A stretch of DNA of 53,431 nt from Flavobacterium hibisci (GCF_020026925.1 NZ_JAIQDW010000026.1:1-53431), one strand, 5' to 3'. Counted from the first letter of the stretch, positions 8,433-16,780 are shown. Numbers and translations: made by a program. Notes: generated by a model from the letters alone, not told the origin.

Positions 8433-9197
8433 ATGCTTTACTCAAAAATAGAAGGCGAAGGTAAACCATTCGTTATTATGCATGGTTTTCTTGGAATGTC
8501 TGATAACTGGAAAACCCTTGCCGGACAATATGTAGAAGCCGGATTTCAGGTTCATATTTTAGATTTGCGAAATCACGGCCGTAGTTTTCATTCGGATGAA
8601 TGGAGTTATGAAGCCATGGTTCAGGATGTCTTTGAATACTGTCAGGCAAATAATTTAGACAAAATCGATTTGCTTGGGCATTCGATGGGCGGAAAAGTAG
8701 CAATGCTCTTCGCAGCAACACATCCCGAAATTGTAGATAAATTAATTGTAGCAGATATAGGCCCGAAATTCTATAAACAGCATCATCAGGATATTTTGGC
8801 TGGTTTGAATGCAGTCGATTTTTCAGTGAAACCAAGCCGTGCGGATGTTGAAGAAATTCTAGCCAAATATGTGCCTGATTTTGGAACCCGTCAGTTTCTT
8901 TTGAAAAATTTATATTGGGCAACCCCAGGGCAATTGGCTTTCAGGTTTAATCTGGAAGTTTTTAATAACAATCTCGATGCAATTGGGAAACCTTTGGCAG
9001 AAGGTTTGGTTTTCGATAAACCAACTTTGTTTATCCGTGGCGGAAATTCAAATTATATTTTGGATTCGGATGTCGATGCAATAAAACAGCATTTTCCGGA
9101 TTTGCAATTAGAAACTATTCCAAATGCAGGACACTGGCTTCATGCTGAAAATCCAAAAATGTTTTTTGATCTCACAACTGCTTTTTTGAAATCGTAA
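8433..9197 (+). CDS. Alpha/beta-fold hydrolase (YbfF-like esterase)
   Basis: This 254-residue cytosolic hydrolase has the oxyanion-hole motif MHGFLG near residue 16, the RNHGRS loop, the nucleophile elbow GHSMGG (Ser about 84), and the catalytic His in NAGHWLHAENP near the C-terminus. The domain arrangement is that of YbfF-type acyl-CoA or short-chain esterases. It follows pdxJ by 24 bases, as in many Flavobacteria, but no link with B6 synthesis is established. The substrate cannot be read from the sequence. Confidence 0.87.
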   Translation: MLYSKIEGEGKPFVIMHGFLGMSDNWKTLAGQYVEAGFQVHILDLRNHGRSFHSDEWSYEAMVQDVFEYCQANNLDKIDLLGHSMGGKVAMLFAATHPEIVDKLIVADIGPKFYKQHHQDILAGLNAVDFSVKPSRADVEEILAKYVPDFGTRQFLLKNLYWATPGQLAFRFNLEVFNNNLDAIGKPLAEGLVFDKPTLFIRGGNSNYILDSDVDAIKQHFPDLQLETIPNAGHWLHAENPKMFFDLTTAFLKS

Positions 9198-9243
9198 TTG
9201 AAAAATATACTGTACTTTTAACTGAAATTTAAATCAGAAGACT

Positions 9244-9591
9244 ATGAAATTATTACTTAGACTCCTTGTAACTGCAGCTTTGGTTTTGTTACTGTCGAAT
9301 CTTTTGTCTGGTGTGCATGTTGCCAGCTTAGGTACAGCCGTAATTGTTGCAGTAGTTTTAGGATTGTTAAACCTGTTTATCAAACCTATTTTGGTAGTAC
9401 TGACCTTGCCGGTGACAGTTATTACGCTGGGCTTGTTTTTACTTGTTATCAATGCGATTATTATTTTGTTGTGTACGAAAATCGTTGGTGGTTTTGCGGT
9501 CGATTCGTTTTTGACGGCATTAATTTTTAGTGTGATTTTGTCTATACTGCAATCGATCACCTATAAAATAGTAGGAGACGATAAAAAATAA
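9244..9591 (+). CDS. Phage-holin-IV-like small membrane protein
   Basis: The 115-residue protein consists almost wholly of four hydrophobic segments (about residues 3-20, 26-46, 50-75, 88-108) joined by very short loops, with the family-typical LNLFIKPILVVLTLPVTVIT after helix 2. It belongs to the 'phage holin family, superfamily IV / Mycobacterial 4 TMS' class. Despite the name there are no phage genes nearby and members are usual on Bacteroidota chromosomes, so lysis activity should not be assumed. It stands between the hydrolase (46 bases upstream) and the trigger factor promoter. Confidence 0.82.
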   Translation: MKLLLRLLVTAALVLLLSNLLSGVHVASLGTAVIVAVVLGLLNLFIKPILVVLTLPVTVITLGLFLLVINAIIILLCTKIVGGFAVDSFLTALIFSVILSILQSITYKIVGDDKK

Positions 9592-9637
9592 AACGCGAAG
9601 TTGTTCTAAAGCACTTCAAATACAATAGATTAAAAAC

Positions 9638-9674
9638 TTGGCTGGGTTGCAAAAATTTTATAATTTTGCAACCC
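9638..9674 (+). promoter_or_regulatory. Trigger factor promoter overlapped by a dyad
   Basis: TTG at 9638-9640 is followed after 20 bases by TAATTTTG at 9661-9668, a full Bacteroidota promoter. The arms GGGTTGCAAAA (9644-9654) and TTTTGCAACCC (9664-9674) form a perfect 11-base inverted repeat around a 9-base centre. The right arm covers the end of the -7 box, so the dyad is either an operator or a hairpin at the very start of the transcript. Confidence 0.6.
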
Positions 9675-9702
9675 AATTTTATTATGTAAATTAAAGAAGA
9701 AG

Positions 9703-11028
9703 ATGGATATCAAAAGAGTAGCAAAAGACGCTGTGAATGAAACAATTGTAATGAATGTTGTTCACATGGATTATAAAGGTCAGGTGGCAAAAAGAATTAA
9801 CGAAAAAATGCCTTTAGCACAAGTAAAAGGTTTTAGAAAAGGACAAGTACCTAAAGATCTTGTTGAAAAACAATACGGAAAAGCTATTAAGCAGGAAGAG
9901 ATCAAAAAAGTAGTTGATTTGGCTTTGGAGCGTTATATTCAATCTGAAAGATTAAACCTTTTAGGAACTCCTATTGCTAAAGTAAACGAAAACTTCGACT
10001 GGGATGCTGAAGAACTAACTTTTGAATACGAAATTGGTTTAGTGCCAAACTTCGAAATTGATCTTGAAGCTAAAAATGATATCGTAAAATATGTAGTAAC
10101 TGCTGATGATAAATTAATTGACGGACAAGTCGAGCGTATCCAAAAACAATTCGGAAAAGCAAATCCAGTTGAAAAAGTGACTGCAGATGCTGATATTACA
10201 GGGACTTTCGCAAATGCTGAAAACGGAATTGAAAACAAAACAACTTTTTCATTGTCAGTTTTCAAAGACAAGAAAACAGCTGATTTGTTTATCGGTAAAG
10301 AAGTGGGTGATGTAGTTACTGTAAACACTAAAGGTTTATTCGAAGACGATCACCAATTAATGGATTACTTAAAAGTGCCTCACGATAATGTACATGATTT
10401 AGCAGTTGATGTAGATTTTACAATCGAAGCAATCAATGTTTCTGAGCCTGCTGAATTAAATCAGGAATTGTTTGACAAACTTTTTGGAGAAGGAAAAGTA
10501 GCTTCATTGGAAGATTTAAAAGCAAAAATAAAAGAAGATGCTGAAGCACAATTCGCACAGCAGGCTGACCAAAAATTATTATTGGATGTTCAGGATTTCT
10601 TAATCGAAAATACAAAATTCGATTTACCAGCTGAATTCCTTAAAAAATGGTTGCAGACTGTAGGAGAGAAAAAACTCTCTGCAGAAGAAGCAGAAATTGA
10701 ATACGCAAGATCTGAAAAAGGTTTACGTTTTCAATTGATCGAAGGAAAAGCGATGGCTCAAAGCAATATCCAAATTACATTTGAAGATTTGAAAGCTTTT
10801 ACATCAAACGCAATCAGACAGCAAATGGCTCAATTTGGTCAAACAAATCCAACTGACGAAGAAGTAGAAGGAATTGTGGCAAGAGTTTTGTCTAATCAGG
10901 AAGAAGTAAAAAGACTTTCTGAGCAGGTTGTAGCGGCTAAATTGTTAGATTTGTTCAAAGAAAAAGCAAATCCAACAACAAAAGAAGTAACTTATGATGA
11001 ATTTATTGCTGCGTCTTACGGCGAATAA
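9703..11028 (+). CDS. tig: Trigger factor, ribosome-associated chaperone
   Basis: Trigger factor binds ribosomal protein uL23 at the exit tunnel and shields nascent chains. The 441-residue protein has an N-terminal ribosome-binding domain with the signature GFRKGQVP at residues 43-50, a middle FKBP-like region (about 150-245) that is divergent and may lack prolyl isomerase activity as in other Bacteroidota, and a helical C-terminal chaperone domain rich in Glu/Lys/Ala/Gln. It precedes clpP and clpX, the same order as in many bacteria, but a strong terminator and a repeat element separate it from clpP. Its promoter carries a perfect dyad. Confidence 0.93.
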   Translation: MDIKRVAKDAVNETIVMNVVHMDYKGQVAKRINEKMPLAQVKGFRKGQVPKDLVEKQYGKAIKQEEIKKVVDLALERYIQSERLNLLGTPIAKVNENFDWDAEELTFEYEIGLVPNFEIDLEAKNDIVKYVVTADDKLIDGQVERIQKQFGKANPVEKVTADADITGTFANAENGIENKTTFSLSVFKDKKTADLFIGKEVGDVVTVNTKGLFEDDHQLMDYLKVPHDNVHDLAVDVDFTIEAINVSEPAELNQELFDKLFGEGKVASLEDLKAKIKEDAEAQFAQQADQKLLLDVQDFLIENTKFDLPAEFLKKWLQTVGEKKLSAEEAEIEYARSEKGLRFQLIEGKAMAQSNIQITFEDLKAFTSNAIRQQMAQFGQTNPTDEEVEGIVARVLSNQEEVKRLSEQVVAAKLLDLFKEKANPTTKEVTYDEFIAASYGE

Positions 11029-11052
11029 TTTCTGAAAATTAAGCATATAAAA

Positions 11053-11097
11053 GGAGCGTCACGGATATTTTTCCCTGACGCTCTTCTGCTTTTTTAT
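11053..11097 (+). terminator. Terminator of trigger factor
   Basis: GAGCGTCA (11054-11061) pairs with TGACGCTC (11076-11083); a T-rich tract with six T follows. It is 25 bases after the stop codon of tig. Confidence 0.8.
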
Positions 11098-11158
11098 TTC
11101 AGTTAAAGAAAATATTTTTTTGATGTGGGTTTCAATTTATTTTTTATTACTTTTCAGA

Positions 11159-11301
11159 AGCTAATCCAGCTATTCGTTACAAGTTTTTTCATTGCTGCCT
11201 TTTTTTGTAAGGTAAAAAAAGAGCTTCCGCCGGTCGCTTTTTTTTACCAACAAAAAATAGTTGCCATTTCAAAAAGCTTTTCACTGCTATCTGGGCTAAA
11301 T
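11159..11301 (-). repeat. Dispersed hairpin repeat, copy D (minus orientation)
   Basis: Read on the minus strand it begins TTAGCCCAGATAGCAGTG and ends AACGAATAGCTGGATTAGC, the edge sequences shared with the copies at 13606, 18205, 45910 and 49063. The middle is a nested hairpin in which GGTAAAAAAA and TTTTTTTACC pair around a GC-rich core. It fills most of the tig-clpP gap. Short open frames on both strands here come from the repeat and look non-coding. Confidence 0.6.
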
Positions 11302-11390
11302 AAGACAAATTGACACATAAGTAATAAAGGTACAACCTTTGATGGAAGGAATAATATATAGATATAACATAAACTTAGAACACTTAAAAT

Positions 11391-12065
11391 ATGAACTACG
11401 GTAAAGAATTCAAAAAATTTGCTACAAAGCACCAGGGAGTAAACGCCATGTACTATGACAAAATCGTAGCGGCAATGAACCCAACCAATATGACTCCATA
11501 TATTATTGAAGAACGTCAGCTGAATGTTTCTCAATTGGATGTTTTCTCAAGATTAATGATGGACAGAATTATCTTTTTAGGAACAGGTATCGATGATCAG
11601 ATAGCCAATATCGTTCAGGCACAATTATTATTTTTAGAAAGTGCCGATGCTTCAAAAGATATTCAGATTTATCTGAATTCCCCTGGAGGAAGTGTTTACG
11701 CAGGTTTAGGAATTTATGACACCATGCAGTATATCAAACCAGACGTGGCAACAATTTGTACAGGAATGGCAGCTTCTATGGGAGCCGTTTTATTATGCGC
11801 AGGAGCAGCAGGAAAACGTTCGGCTCTTCCACATTCAAGAGTTATGATTCACCAGCCATCCGGAGGAGCTCAGGGAGTTGCTACAGATATGGAAATTAAC
11901 TTACGTGAAATGCTGAAATTAAAAGAAGAATTATACAACATCATTTCGCAGCATTCAGGACAATCTTTTGAAAGAGTTCATAAAGACAGTGAGCGCGATT
12001 ACTGGATGAAAGCTGACGAAGCAAAAGAGTACGGAATGATCGATGAAGTATTGAGAAGAGGATAG
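11391..12065 (+). CDS. clpP: ATP-dependent Clp protease proteolytic subunit
   Basis: ClpP forms the double-heptamer serine protease that works with ClpX in the cytosol. The catalytic triad is Ser129 (GMAASMG), His154 (MIHQPSGG) and Asp203 (SERDYW); the Ser-to-His and His-to-Asp distances match E. coli ClpP. At 224 residues it has an N-terminal extension of about 30 residues that could be a processed propeptide. clpX follows 177 bases later, after an inverted repeat and its own -7 box, so the two may be partly uncoupled. I accept the ATG at 11391 because the sequence after it (MNYGKEFKKFATKHQGVN) resembles Flavobacterial homologues. Confidence 0.96.
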   Translation: MNYGKEFKKFATKHQGVNAMYYDKIVAAMNPTNMTPYIIEERQLNVSQLDVFSRLMMDRIIFLGTGIDDQIANIVQAQLLFLESADASKDIQIYLNSPGGSVYAGLGIYDTMQYIKPDVATICTGMAASMGAVLLCAGAAGKRSALPHSRVMIHQPSGGAQGVATDMEINLREMLKLKEELYNIISQHSGQSFERVHKDSERDYWMKADEAKEYGMIDEVLRRG

Positions 12066-12087
12066 TTTTAAAGTTAATTTTAGTTTT

Positions 12088-12134
12088 AGGTTTCAGGTTT
12101 AAAGTTACAGCTGTTAACTTGAAACCTGAAACTT
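12088..12134. repeat. Inverted repeat between clpP and clpX
   Basis: Arms AGGTTTCAGGTTTAAAGTT (12088-12106) and 12116-12134 match at 17 of 19 positions around a 9-base loop. No T-run follows, so it is not a standard terminator. It may be a transcript-processing hairpin or a remnant of a dispersed palindrome; short related words (TTTAAAGTT, CTTTAAACTTTAAA) flank it on both sides. Confidence 0.55.
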
Positions 12135-12211
12135 TAAACTTTAAACGAAGAATAAAGGTTAATAGGTTGCTAAGTTTTTGACGTTTAAATATTAAAATCT
12201 CATAAACTTAG

Positions 12212-12219
12212 TATCTTTG
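12212..12219 (+). promoter_or_regulatory. Candidate -7 box for clpX
   Basis: TATCTTTG fits TAnnTTTG and lies 23 bases before the clpX start. The nearest TTTG upstream (12177-12180) is too far away at 31 bases, so the -33 element is weak or absent. Confidence 0.4.
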
Positions 12220-12242
12220 CAGCTTAGTAACTTAAATAAAGA

Positions 12243-13475
12243 ATGGCAAAAGTAGTATTAGAATGTTCGTTTTGTGGAAGAAAAAAGCCAGAAACTAATT
12301 TATTAATCGCCGGAATCAATGCGCACATTTGTGATAAATGTATTGAGCAGGCGCACGGAATTGTTTTAGAAGAATTAAAATCCAGCGGAAGTGCCAAACT
12401 GGTTGGGGATTTAATTTTAAAGAAACCAAAAGAAATCAGAGCTTTCCTTGATCAATATGTTATTGGACAGGATCAGACTAAAAAAGTAATGTCGGTGGCG
12501 GTTTACAATCACTACAAGCGTTTAATGCAACAGCAGTTAGACGATGAAGTAGAGATTGAAAAAAGCAACATCATTATGGTGGGTCAGACCGGAACCGGAA
12601 AAACGTTGGTAGCCAAAACGATTGCAAAGATGTTAGACGTTCCTTTGGCTATCGTTGACGCGACTGTACTTACAGAAGCCGGTTATGTTGGTGAAGACGT
12701 TGAAAGTATTTTAACCCGACTTTTGCAAGCTGCTGATTATGATGTAACCAAAGCTGAACGCGGAATCGTTTTTATTGATGAAATTGATAAAATTGCCCGT
12801 AAGAGTGATAATCCATCGATAACACGTGACGTTTCTGGTGAAGGAGTTCAACAGGCTTTATTGAAATTATTGGAAGGAACAGTTGTAAACGTACCACCAA
12901 AAGGAGGACGTAAACATCCGGACCAGAAATTCGTTGAGGTAAATACACAAAACATTCTTTTCATTGCCGGAGGAGCTTTTGATGGAGTTGAACGTATTAT
13001 TTCTAAACGTTTAAACCGTCAGGCAGTTGGATATTCTACTTCTAAAAATGCGGATAATATCGACAAAGACAATTTGTTACAATATATCATTCCTAAAGAT
13101 ATTAAAGATTTTGGTTTGATTCCTGAAATTATTGGTCGTTTGCCGGTTTTGACACATATGGATCCATTAGATAGGGAAACTTTGCGTGCCATTTTGACTC
13201 AACCTAAAAATGCACTGGTAAAACAATATCAAAAGCTGTTTTTAATGGATGAAGTAGAATTTAGTATTACGGATGAAGCTTTAGATTTTATTGTTGACAA
13301 AGCTTTAGAATACAAATTAGGTGCCCGTGGATTACGCTCGTTATGCGAAGCAATTTTAACAGACGCTATGTACGAATTGCCAAGTTCTGACGATAAAGTT
13401 TTATCAATTGATAAAGATTATGCAGAACATACTTTGAGCAAAAATTTATTGAAGCGCATGGAGATTGCTTCATAA
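12243..13475 (+). CDS. clpX: ClpX, ATP-dependent unfoldase of ClpXP
   Basis: ClpX is the AAA+ hexamer that recognises tagged proteins, unfolds them and feeds them to ClpP. The 410-residue protein has the N-terminal zinc-binding domain (Cys8, Cys11, Cys30, Cys33), Walker A GQTGTGKT at residues 114-121, Walker B IVFIDEID near 175-182, the pore-loop region TEAGYVGED (145-152), and the sensor-2 GARGLRS motif near the C-terminus. All functional motifs are intact. It follows clpP and ends at a strong terminator 24 bases after the stop. Confidence 0.97.
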   Translation: MAKVVLECSFCGRKKPETNLLIAGINAHICDKCIEQAHGIVLEELKSSGSAKLVGDLILKKPKEIRAFLDQYVIGQDQTKKVMSVAVYNHYKRLMQQQLDDEVEIEKSNIIMVGQTGTGKTLVAKTIAKMLDVPLAIVDATVLTEAGYVGEDVESILTRLLQAADYDVTKAERGIVFIDEIDKIARKSDNPSITRDVSGEGVQQALLKLLEGTVVNVPPKGGRKHPDQKFVEVNTQNILFIAGGAFDGVERIISKRLNRQAVGYSTSKNADNIDKDNLLQYIIPKDIKDFGLIPEIIGRLPVLTHMDPLDRETLRAILTQPKNALVKQYQKLFLMDEVEFSITDEALDFIVDKALEYKLGARGLRSLCEAILTDAMYELPSSDDKVLSIDKDYAEHTLSKNLLKRMEIAS

Positions 13476-13498
13476 ATTAAATCATATTTATTCTAAAG

Positions 13499-13524
13499 CC
13501 TGTTCATTTTGAACAGGTTTTTTT
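13499..13524 (+). terminator. Terminator of clpX
   Basis: CCTGTTCA and TGAACAGG pair around a three-T loop and are followed by seven T, 24 bases beyond the clpX stop codon. Confidence 0.85.
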
Positions 13525-13605
13525 ATATGAATTTTTATAGTTGAATTACAATATATAAATAAGTGATAAACAACTTCATATTATGAAAAACAAAATTTCT
13601 GGTTT

Positions 13606-13673
13606 AGCCCTGATCGAAGCGGCATCCTCTGGCTGCAGGGTTTGCAGGCAGAGATATAGCGGAGAGCAGGACT
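13606..13673 (+). repeat. Dispersed hairpin repeat, copy A (plus orientation)
   Basis: The element starts AGCCCTGATCGAAGCGGCAT and ends GATATAGCGGAGAGCAGGAC. AGCCCTG and CAGGACT can pair as an outer stem (one mismatch), and an inner hairpin forms between CTCTGGCTGCA and TTGCAGGCAGAG (one mismatch). It is closest to the copy at 49063. A 32-codon open frame starting at the ATG at 13583 reads through it but has no sign of being a gene. Confidence 0.65.
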
Positions 13674-13713
13674 ATTGGTGATGAAAAAACTAATTTTCTG
13701 CTTCTGAAAAAAA

Positions 13714-14679
13714 TTACTGCACCCTAAATTTTTCCCGATATTCAATAGGCTTCATACCGACCATTTTATAAAATACTTTTCTAAATGCTTTTGGGTCATT
13801 ATAACCGGTTTTTTCAATAATTTCTGAAATCGAAAGCTGGGTTTGTTCCAGATATTTCTTTGAACTCTCCACTCTTATATTTTGCAGATATTCGATAGGC
13901 GGAATCCCTGTTACTTGTTTGAATCTTCGTGTCATGTTTCGGGCACTTGTCGGAATATCTTTGGTGATTTCTTCGAGTGTTTCGATGCTGTGATACTGAG
14001 TTTCGATTTTTTGCTGGAGCATGGCAACCAAAGCATCATTATGCAGATGATTGGGTCTGAAAGTACTGAAATAGCTTTGTTTGTATCGGTTTAAATCGAT
14101 AGAGAAAATTTTCGCAATTTGTACGGCAATTTCATTTCCGCAATATTTTTGGACCAAAAGAATCAATAAATGAAAAGTTGAGGTTGATCCGCCGCTGGTG
14201 TACAGACTTCCGTCTGCAGTCAGGGTTTCCTCAGGTTTTAGTTTCACAAGCGGAAAAGCTTTGGTAAATGCACTGCAGGCATCGACATGGGTAGTCGCCA
14301 GTTTTTCGTTGAGCAATCCGGAAGCAGCAAACAAAAACGCTCCGGTGCAAAAGCTTGCCAGTTCAGCACCTGTCTGATGGTGTTTTTGCAGCCACGGAAT
14401 AAATTTTCGATTTTTGGCAATCATTTCACTCATATTATCGGAGGTAAAAGCAGGAATCAAAATGAGTTCTAAATTTTTATCAGAATCCTCAATTGAATTC
14501 ACTTCATAACCAAATAATTTTTTCTCATTGATTTGCTCAGCCGATTGAAAAACCATAATCTCAAAAGGTTTTTCAATTTCGTCATGTAATTTATTCGCTG
14601 TTTCAAAAACTTCTAAAATTGCCGCTACGCTTAGTAATTTGTAGTCATGCCCCAAAATTAAACCTACTTTCCTGCTCAT
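13714..14679 (-). CDS. GlxA-family AraC-type transcriptional regulator
   Basis: The N-terminal half (about residues 1-185) is a DJ-1/PfpI-like domain as in GlxA: VGLILGHDYKLLSVAAILEVF at the start and ASFCTGAFLFAASGLL around the nucleophile-elbow Cys, here probably a ligand-sensing fold. The C-terminal half (about 220-321) has two AraC helix-turn-helix motifs, with TSARNMTRRFKQVTGIPPIEYLQ and the signature YNDPKAFRKVFYKMVGMKP. It is divergent from the SRPBCC/VOC genes starting at 14839, a layout that suggests it controls them; the ligand is unknown. The family call is firm, the regulon is inferred. Confidence 0.88.
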   Translation of the reverse strand: MSRKVGLILGHDYKLLSVAAILEVFETANKLHDEIEKPFEIMVFQSAEQINEKKLFGYEVNSIEDSDKNLELILIPAFTSDNMSEMIAKNRKFIPWLQKHHQTGAELASFCTGAFLFAASGLLNEKLATTHVDACSAFTKAFPLVKLKPEETLTADGSLYTSGGSTSTFHLLILLVQKYCGNEIAVQIAKIFSIDLNRYKQSYFSTFRPNHLHNDALVAMLQQKIETQYHSIETLEEITKDIPTSARNMTRRFKQVTGIPPIEYLQNIRVESSKKYLEQTQLSISEIIEKTGYNDPKAFRKVFYKMVGMKPIEYREKFRVQ

Positions 14680-14838
14680 AATTTTAGCTTTATCGATATT
14701 ACGAAGATATACATTTTGTCTTAAATGACCCTAAAGTTGGCTTTTATTATATTTTAAAGCTTGTTTTAATATTTTAAGTTTGTATTAAATAATTTGTATT
14801 TTTATAAAAAAGGAACTTTAATTTTAAATAAATAACTA

Positions 14839-15243
14839 ATGATAACAGTAAAAAATACGATTAAAGCATCTTTGAAGAAAGTTTGGAATTTTTGGAATTC
14901 TCCTGAACACATTACCAAATGGAGTTTCGCATCTCCGGACTGGCATACACCTTATGCAGAATCCGATTTAAGAGAAGGAGGAAAATTTAAATCGACCATG
15001 GCTGCAAAAGACGGCAGTATGAGTTTTGATTTTGAAGGTGAGTTTACGCTTGTAAAACCAAACGAAGCTTTGCAATATGTCATAGCAGACGGAAGAAAGG
15101 TTGAAATCACTTTTACAGAAACATCAAACGGAGTAGAAATAATTGAAAGTTTTGATCCTGAGACACAAAATTCCGAAGAAATGCAGCGTGGAGGCTGGCA
15201 GGCAATCCTGGATAATTTTAAAAATTATGTTGAGAATAATTAA
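14839..15243 (+). CDS. SRPBCC-domain protein (AHSA1/START-like)
   Basis: This 134-residue protein is a single SRPBCC (Bet v 1-like) domain of the AHSA1 type: ITVKNTIKASLKKVWNFWNSPEHITKW at the start, a central beta sheet with DFEGEFTLVKPNEALQYVI, and the final long helix QRGGWQAILDNFKNYVE. Such proteins bind small hydrophobic ligands in a helix-grip pocket; no substrate can be named. It is the first of four small genes downstream of, and divergent from, the GlxA-type regulator. There is no signal peptide, so it is cytosolic. Confidence 0.85.
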   Translation: MITVKNTIKASLKKVWNFWNSPEHITKWSFASPDWHTPYAESDLREGGKFKSTMAAKDGSMSFDFEGEFTLVKPNEALQYVIADGRKVEITFTETSNGVEIIESFDPETQNSEEMQRGGWQAILDNFKNYVENN

Positions 15244-15357
15244 TTTTTAACTCCAGGCTTTCAAAGTCAAAAAGGTTCAGAGTTCTTAGATATAGGTTTA
15301 TTTTATATCACTTTACATAGTTCAAAAAATAATTGTTTAACAAATAAAATATCAAAA

Positions 15358-15765
15358 ATGACAAAACAAATTTGGTTGAATCTGCCTGTGAAAAATGTGG
15401 CAAAAGCAAAAGAATTTTTCTGGAAAATAGGTTTTTCGTTTAATGAGCAACATGACACGCCAACTTCGACTTGCATGCTAGTAGGCGAAGGGCATTTTGT
15501 GGTAATGCTTTTCGAAGAATCGATTTTTGCAGGTTTTTCACAAAACGGTATTACAGATACTAATTCGGGTTCTGAGGTTTTGATTTCGATTGATGCTGAG
15601 AACAAGGAGGAAGTTGATGAATTAGCCCAAAAAGTGAAAGATGCCGGAGGAACTATTTTTTCAGAGCCGGCGGAAAGTCAGGGCTGGATGTACGGTTTTG
15701 GTTTTGCAGATTTAGATGGCCATCGTTGGAATGTATTATTTATGGATTTTAGTAAATTATCATGA
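15358..15765 (+). CDS. VOC-family (glyoxalase/bleomycin-resistance-like) protein
   Basis: The protein has 135 residues with the paired beta-alpha-beta-beta-beta modules of the vicinal oxygen chelate fold: IWLNLPVKNVAKAKEFFWKIGF in the first half, and the second half closing with YGFGFADLDGHRWNVLFMD. A metal site is plausible (Glu/His residues on the strands) but cannot be proven by eye. Its stop codon overlaps the start of the next SRPBCC gene (ATGA), so the two are translationally coupled. VOC and SRPBCC genes are often paired in Bacteroidota. The substrate is unknown. Confidence 0.85.
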   Translation: MTKQIWLNLPVKNVAKAKEFFWKIGFSFNEQHDTPTSTCMLVGEGHFVVMLFEESIFAGFSQNGITDTNSGSEVLISIDAENKEEVDELAQKVKDAGGTIFSEPAESQGWMYGFGFADLDGHRWNVLFMDFSKLS

Positions 15766-16205
15766 TTATGGAAACATTAGAATTTAAAATCAGAATCAAA
15801 GCTACGCCTGAAAAAATCTGGTCAGTTTTATGGGATGACGAAACGTATAGAAAATGGACAGCCCCTTTTTGTGAAGGCTCCTATGCCGTAAGTGACTGGA
15901 ATGAAGGCGATAAAATACACTTCATGGCTCCAAACGGAGAAGGAATGAACAGCATTATCGAAAAAAAAGTCCCAAATGAATACATGGCTTTTAAGCACAT
16001 AGGCGAAATCAAGGATTTTAAAGAATTGCCTGTAGATAAATATGCTGAAAATGGGAGTGGTTATATGGAAACGTACCGTTTAATTCCTGATGACGAGTTT
16101 ACAGATCTTGTTTCTCAGGTTGATGTAATCGAAAAGCACAAGGAGTATTTTGAAGAAGCTTTTCCAAAAAGTTTAGAAGCGATTAAGGAGCTTTCGGAGG
16201 AGTAA
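15762..16205 (+). CDS. SRPBCC-domain protein (AHSA1-like)
   Basis: The 147-residue single-domain SRPBCC protein begins LEFKIRIKATPEKIWSVLWDDETYRKWTAPF and ends with the usual long C-terminal helix. The sequence between (EGDKIHFMAPNGEGMNSII, YMAFKHIGEIKDF) fits the AHSA1 sheet. Its start overlaps the stop of the VOC gene by 4 bases (ATGA); a second ATG at 15768 is an alternative start. It probably binds a small hydrophobic ligand. The coupling to a VOC protein suggests a joint small-molecule or stress function, which is only inference. Confidence 0.85.
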   Translation: MIMETLEFKIRIKATPEKIWSVLWDDETYRKWTAPFCEGSYAVSDWNEGDKIHFMAPNGEGMNSIIEKKVPNEYMAFKHIGEIKDFKELPVDKYAENGSGYMETYRLIPDDEFTDLVSQVDVIEKHKEYFEEAFPKSLEAIKELSEE

Positions 16206-16268
16206 ATATCAATTACAAAAAACAATTGCAATAACAATAAATAATATTAATAAAAATAAAAAAGTATT

Positions 16269-16715
16269 ATGGCAAAAGCAATAAATACCTATTTAATATT
16301 TAACGGAAACTGCGAAGAAGCATTTCAGTTTTACAAATCTGTTTTCGGAGGAGAATTTCAATATGTCGGAAGATTTAAGGATGCACCTCCGGAACATGAT
16401 ACTGAATCACTTTCAGAAGAAGTCTCTAATCGCATTATGCATATTTCGCTTCCAGTTGGCAGCTCTGTTTTAATGGGAAGTGACAGCCATCCAAAATTTG
16501 GAGATGTAGGTTTTGGGGATAATTTTTCAATTTCTATCAGTGCAGAAAGTACCGAAGAAGCAGATAAAATATTTGGCGGTCTTACAGCTGGCGGAAGAAT
16601 AGATATGCCAATGCAGAAAACTTTTTGGAGTCCTTATTTCGGAATGCTAAAAGATAAATTTGGAGTAAACTGGATGATAGATCTTGCGAATTGTGATGAA
16701 GGCAACGAAAGTTAG
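16269..16715 (+). CDS. VOC-family protein (PhnB-like)
   Basis: The 148-residue protein starts AKAINTYLIFNGNCEEAFQFYKSVFGGEF, the hallmark opening of PhnB/YjdN-type VOC proteins. It continues with IMHISLPVGSSVLMGSD and ends FWSPYFGMLKDKFGVNWMID, the conserved closing strands. Members of this group are often called 3-demethylubiquinone-9 3-methyltransferase-like, but no such activity is expected from the sequence. It is the fourth gene of the small cluster, 63 bases after the SRPBCC gene, and is followed by a terminator. Confidence 0.87.
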   Translation: MAKAINTYLIFNGNCEEAFQFYKSVFGGEFQYVGRFKDAPPEHDTESLSEEVSNRIMHISLPVGSSVLMGSDSHPKFGDVGFGDNFSISISAESTEEADKIFGGLTAGGRIDMPMQKTFWSPYFGMLKDKFGVNWMIDLANCDEGNES

Positions 16716-16754
16716 ATTATTTTAATACTTGAACATTAATTGTTAAATAACCTG

Positions 16755-16780
16755 AAAAAGCACATTGATTTGTGCTTTTT
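16755..16780 (+). terminator. Terminator after the SRPBCC/VOC cluster
   Basis: AAAAAGCACA and TGTGCTTTTT form a perfect 10-base stem around TTGATT. The T tract is part of the stem and the A tract on the other side could also end minus-strand transcripts. Confidence 0.7.

Noticed and set aside
8476..8922. 148-codon open frame on the minus strand inside the alpha/beta hydrolase gene
   Set aside because: The plus strand has a full hydrolase with intact motifs; the antisense frame lacks any recognisable domain.
9234..9560. 108-codon minus-strand frame opposite the holin-like gene
   Set aside because: Composition effect of a four-helix membrane protein gene read backwards; no start signals.
9244..9591. 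Holin-like gene as a sign of a prophage
   Set aside because: No other phage genes, attachment repeats or base-composition change; family is chromosomal in Bacteroidota.
11125..11534. Short open frames on both strands in the tig-clpP gap
   Set aside because: They fall in the dispersed hairpin repeat copy D or overlap the start of clpP antisense and have no gene-like features.
13583..13681. 32-codon open frame running through repeat copy A
   Set aside because: No ribosome site, promoter or conserved protein; the reading frame is set by the repeat.
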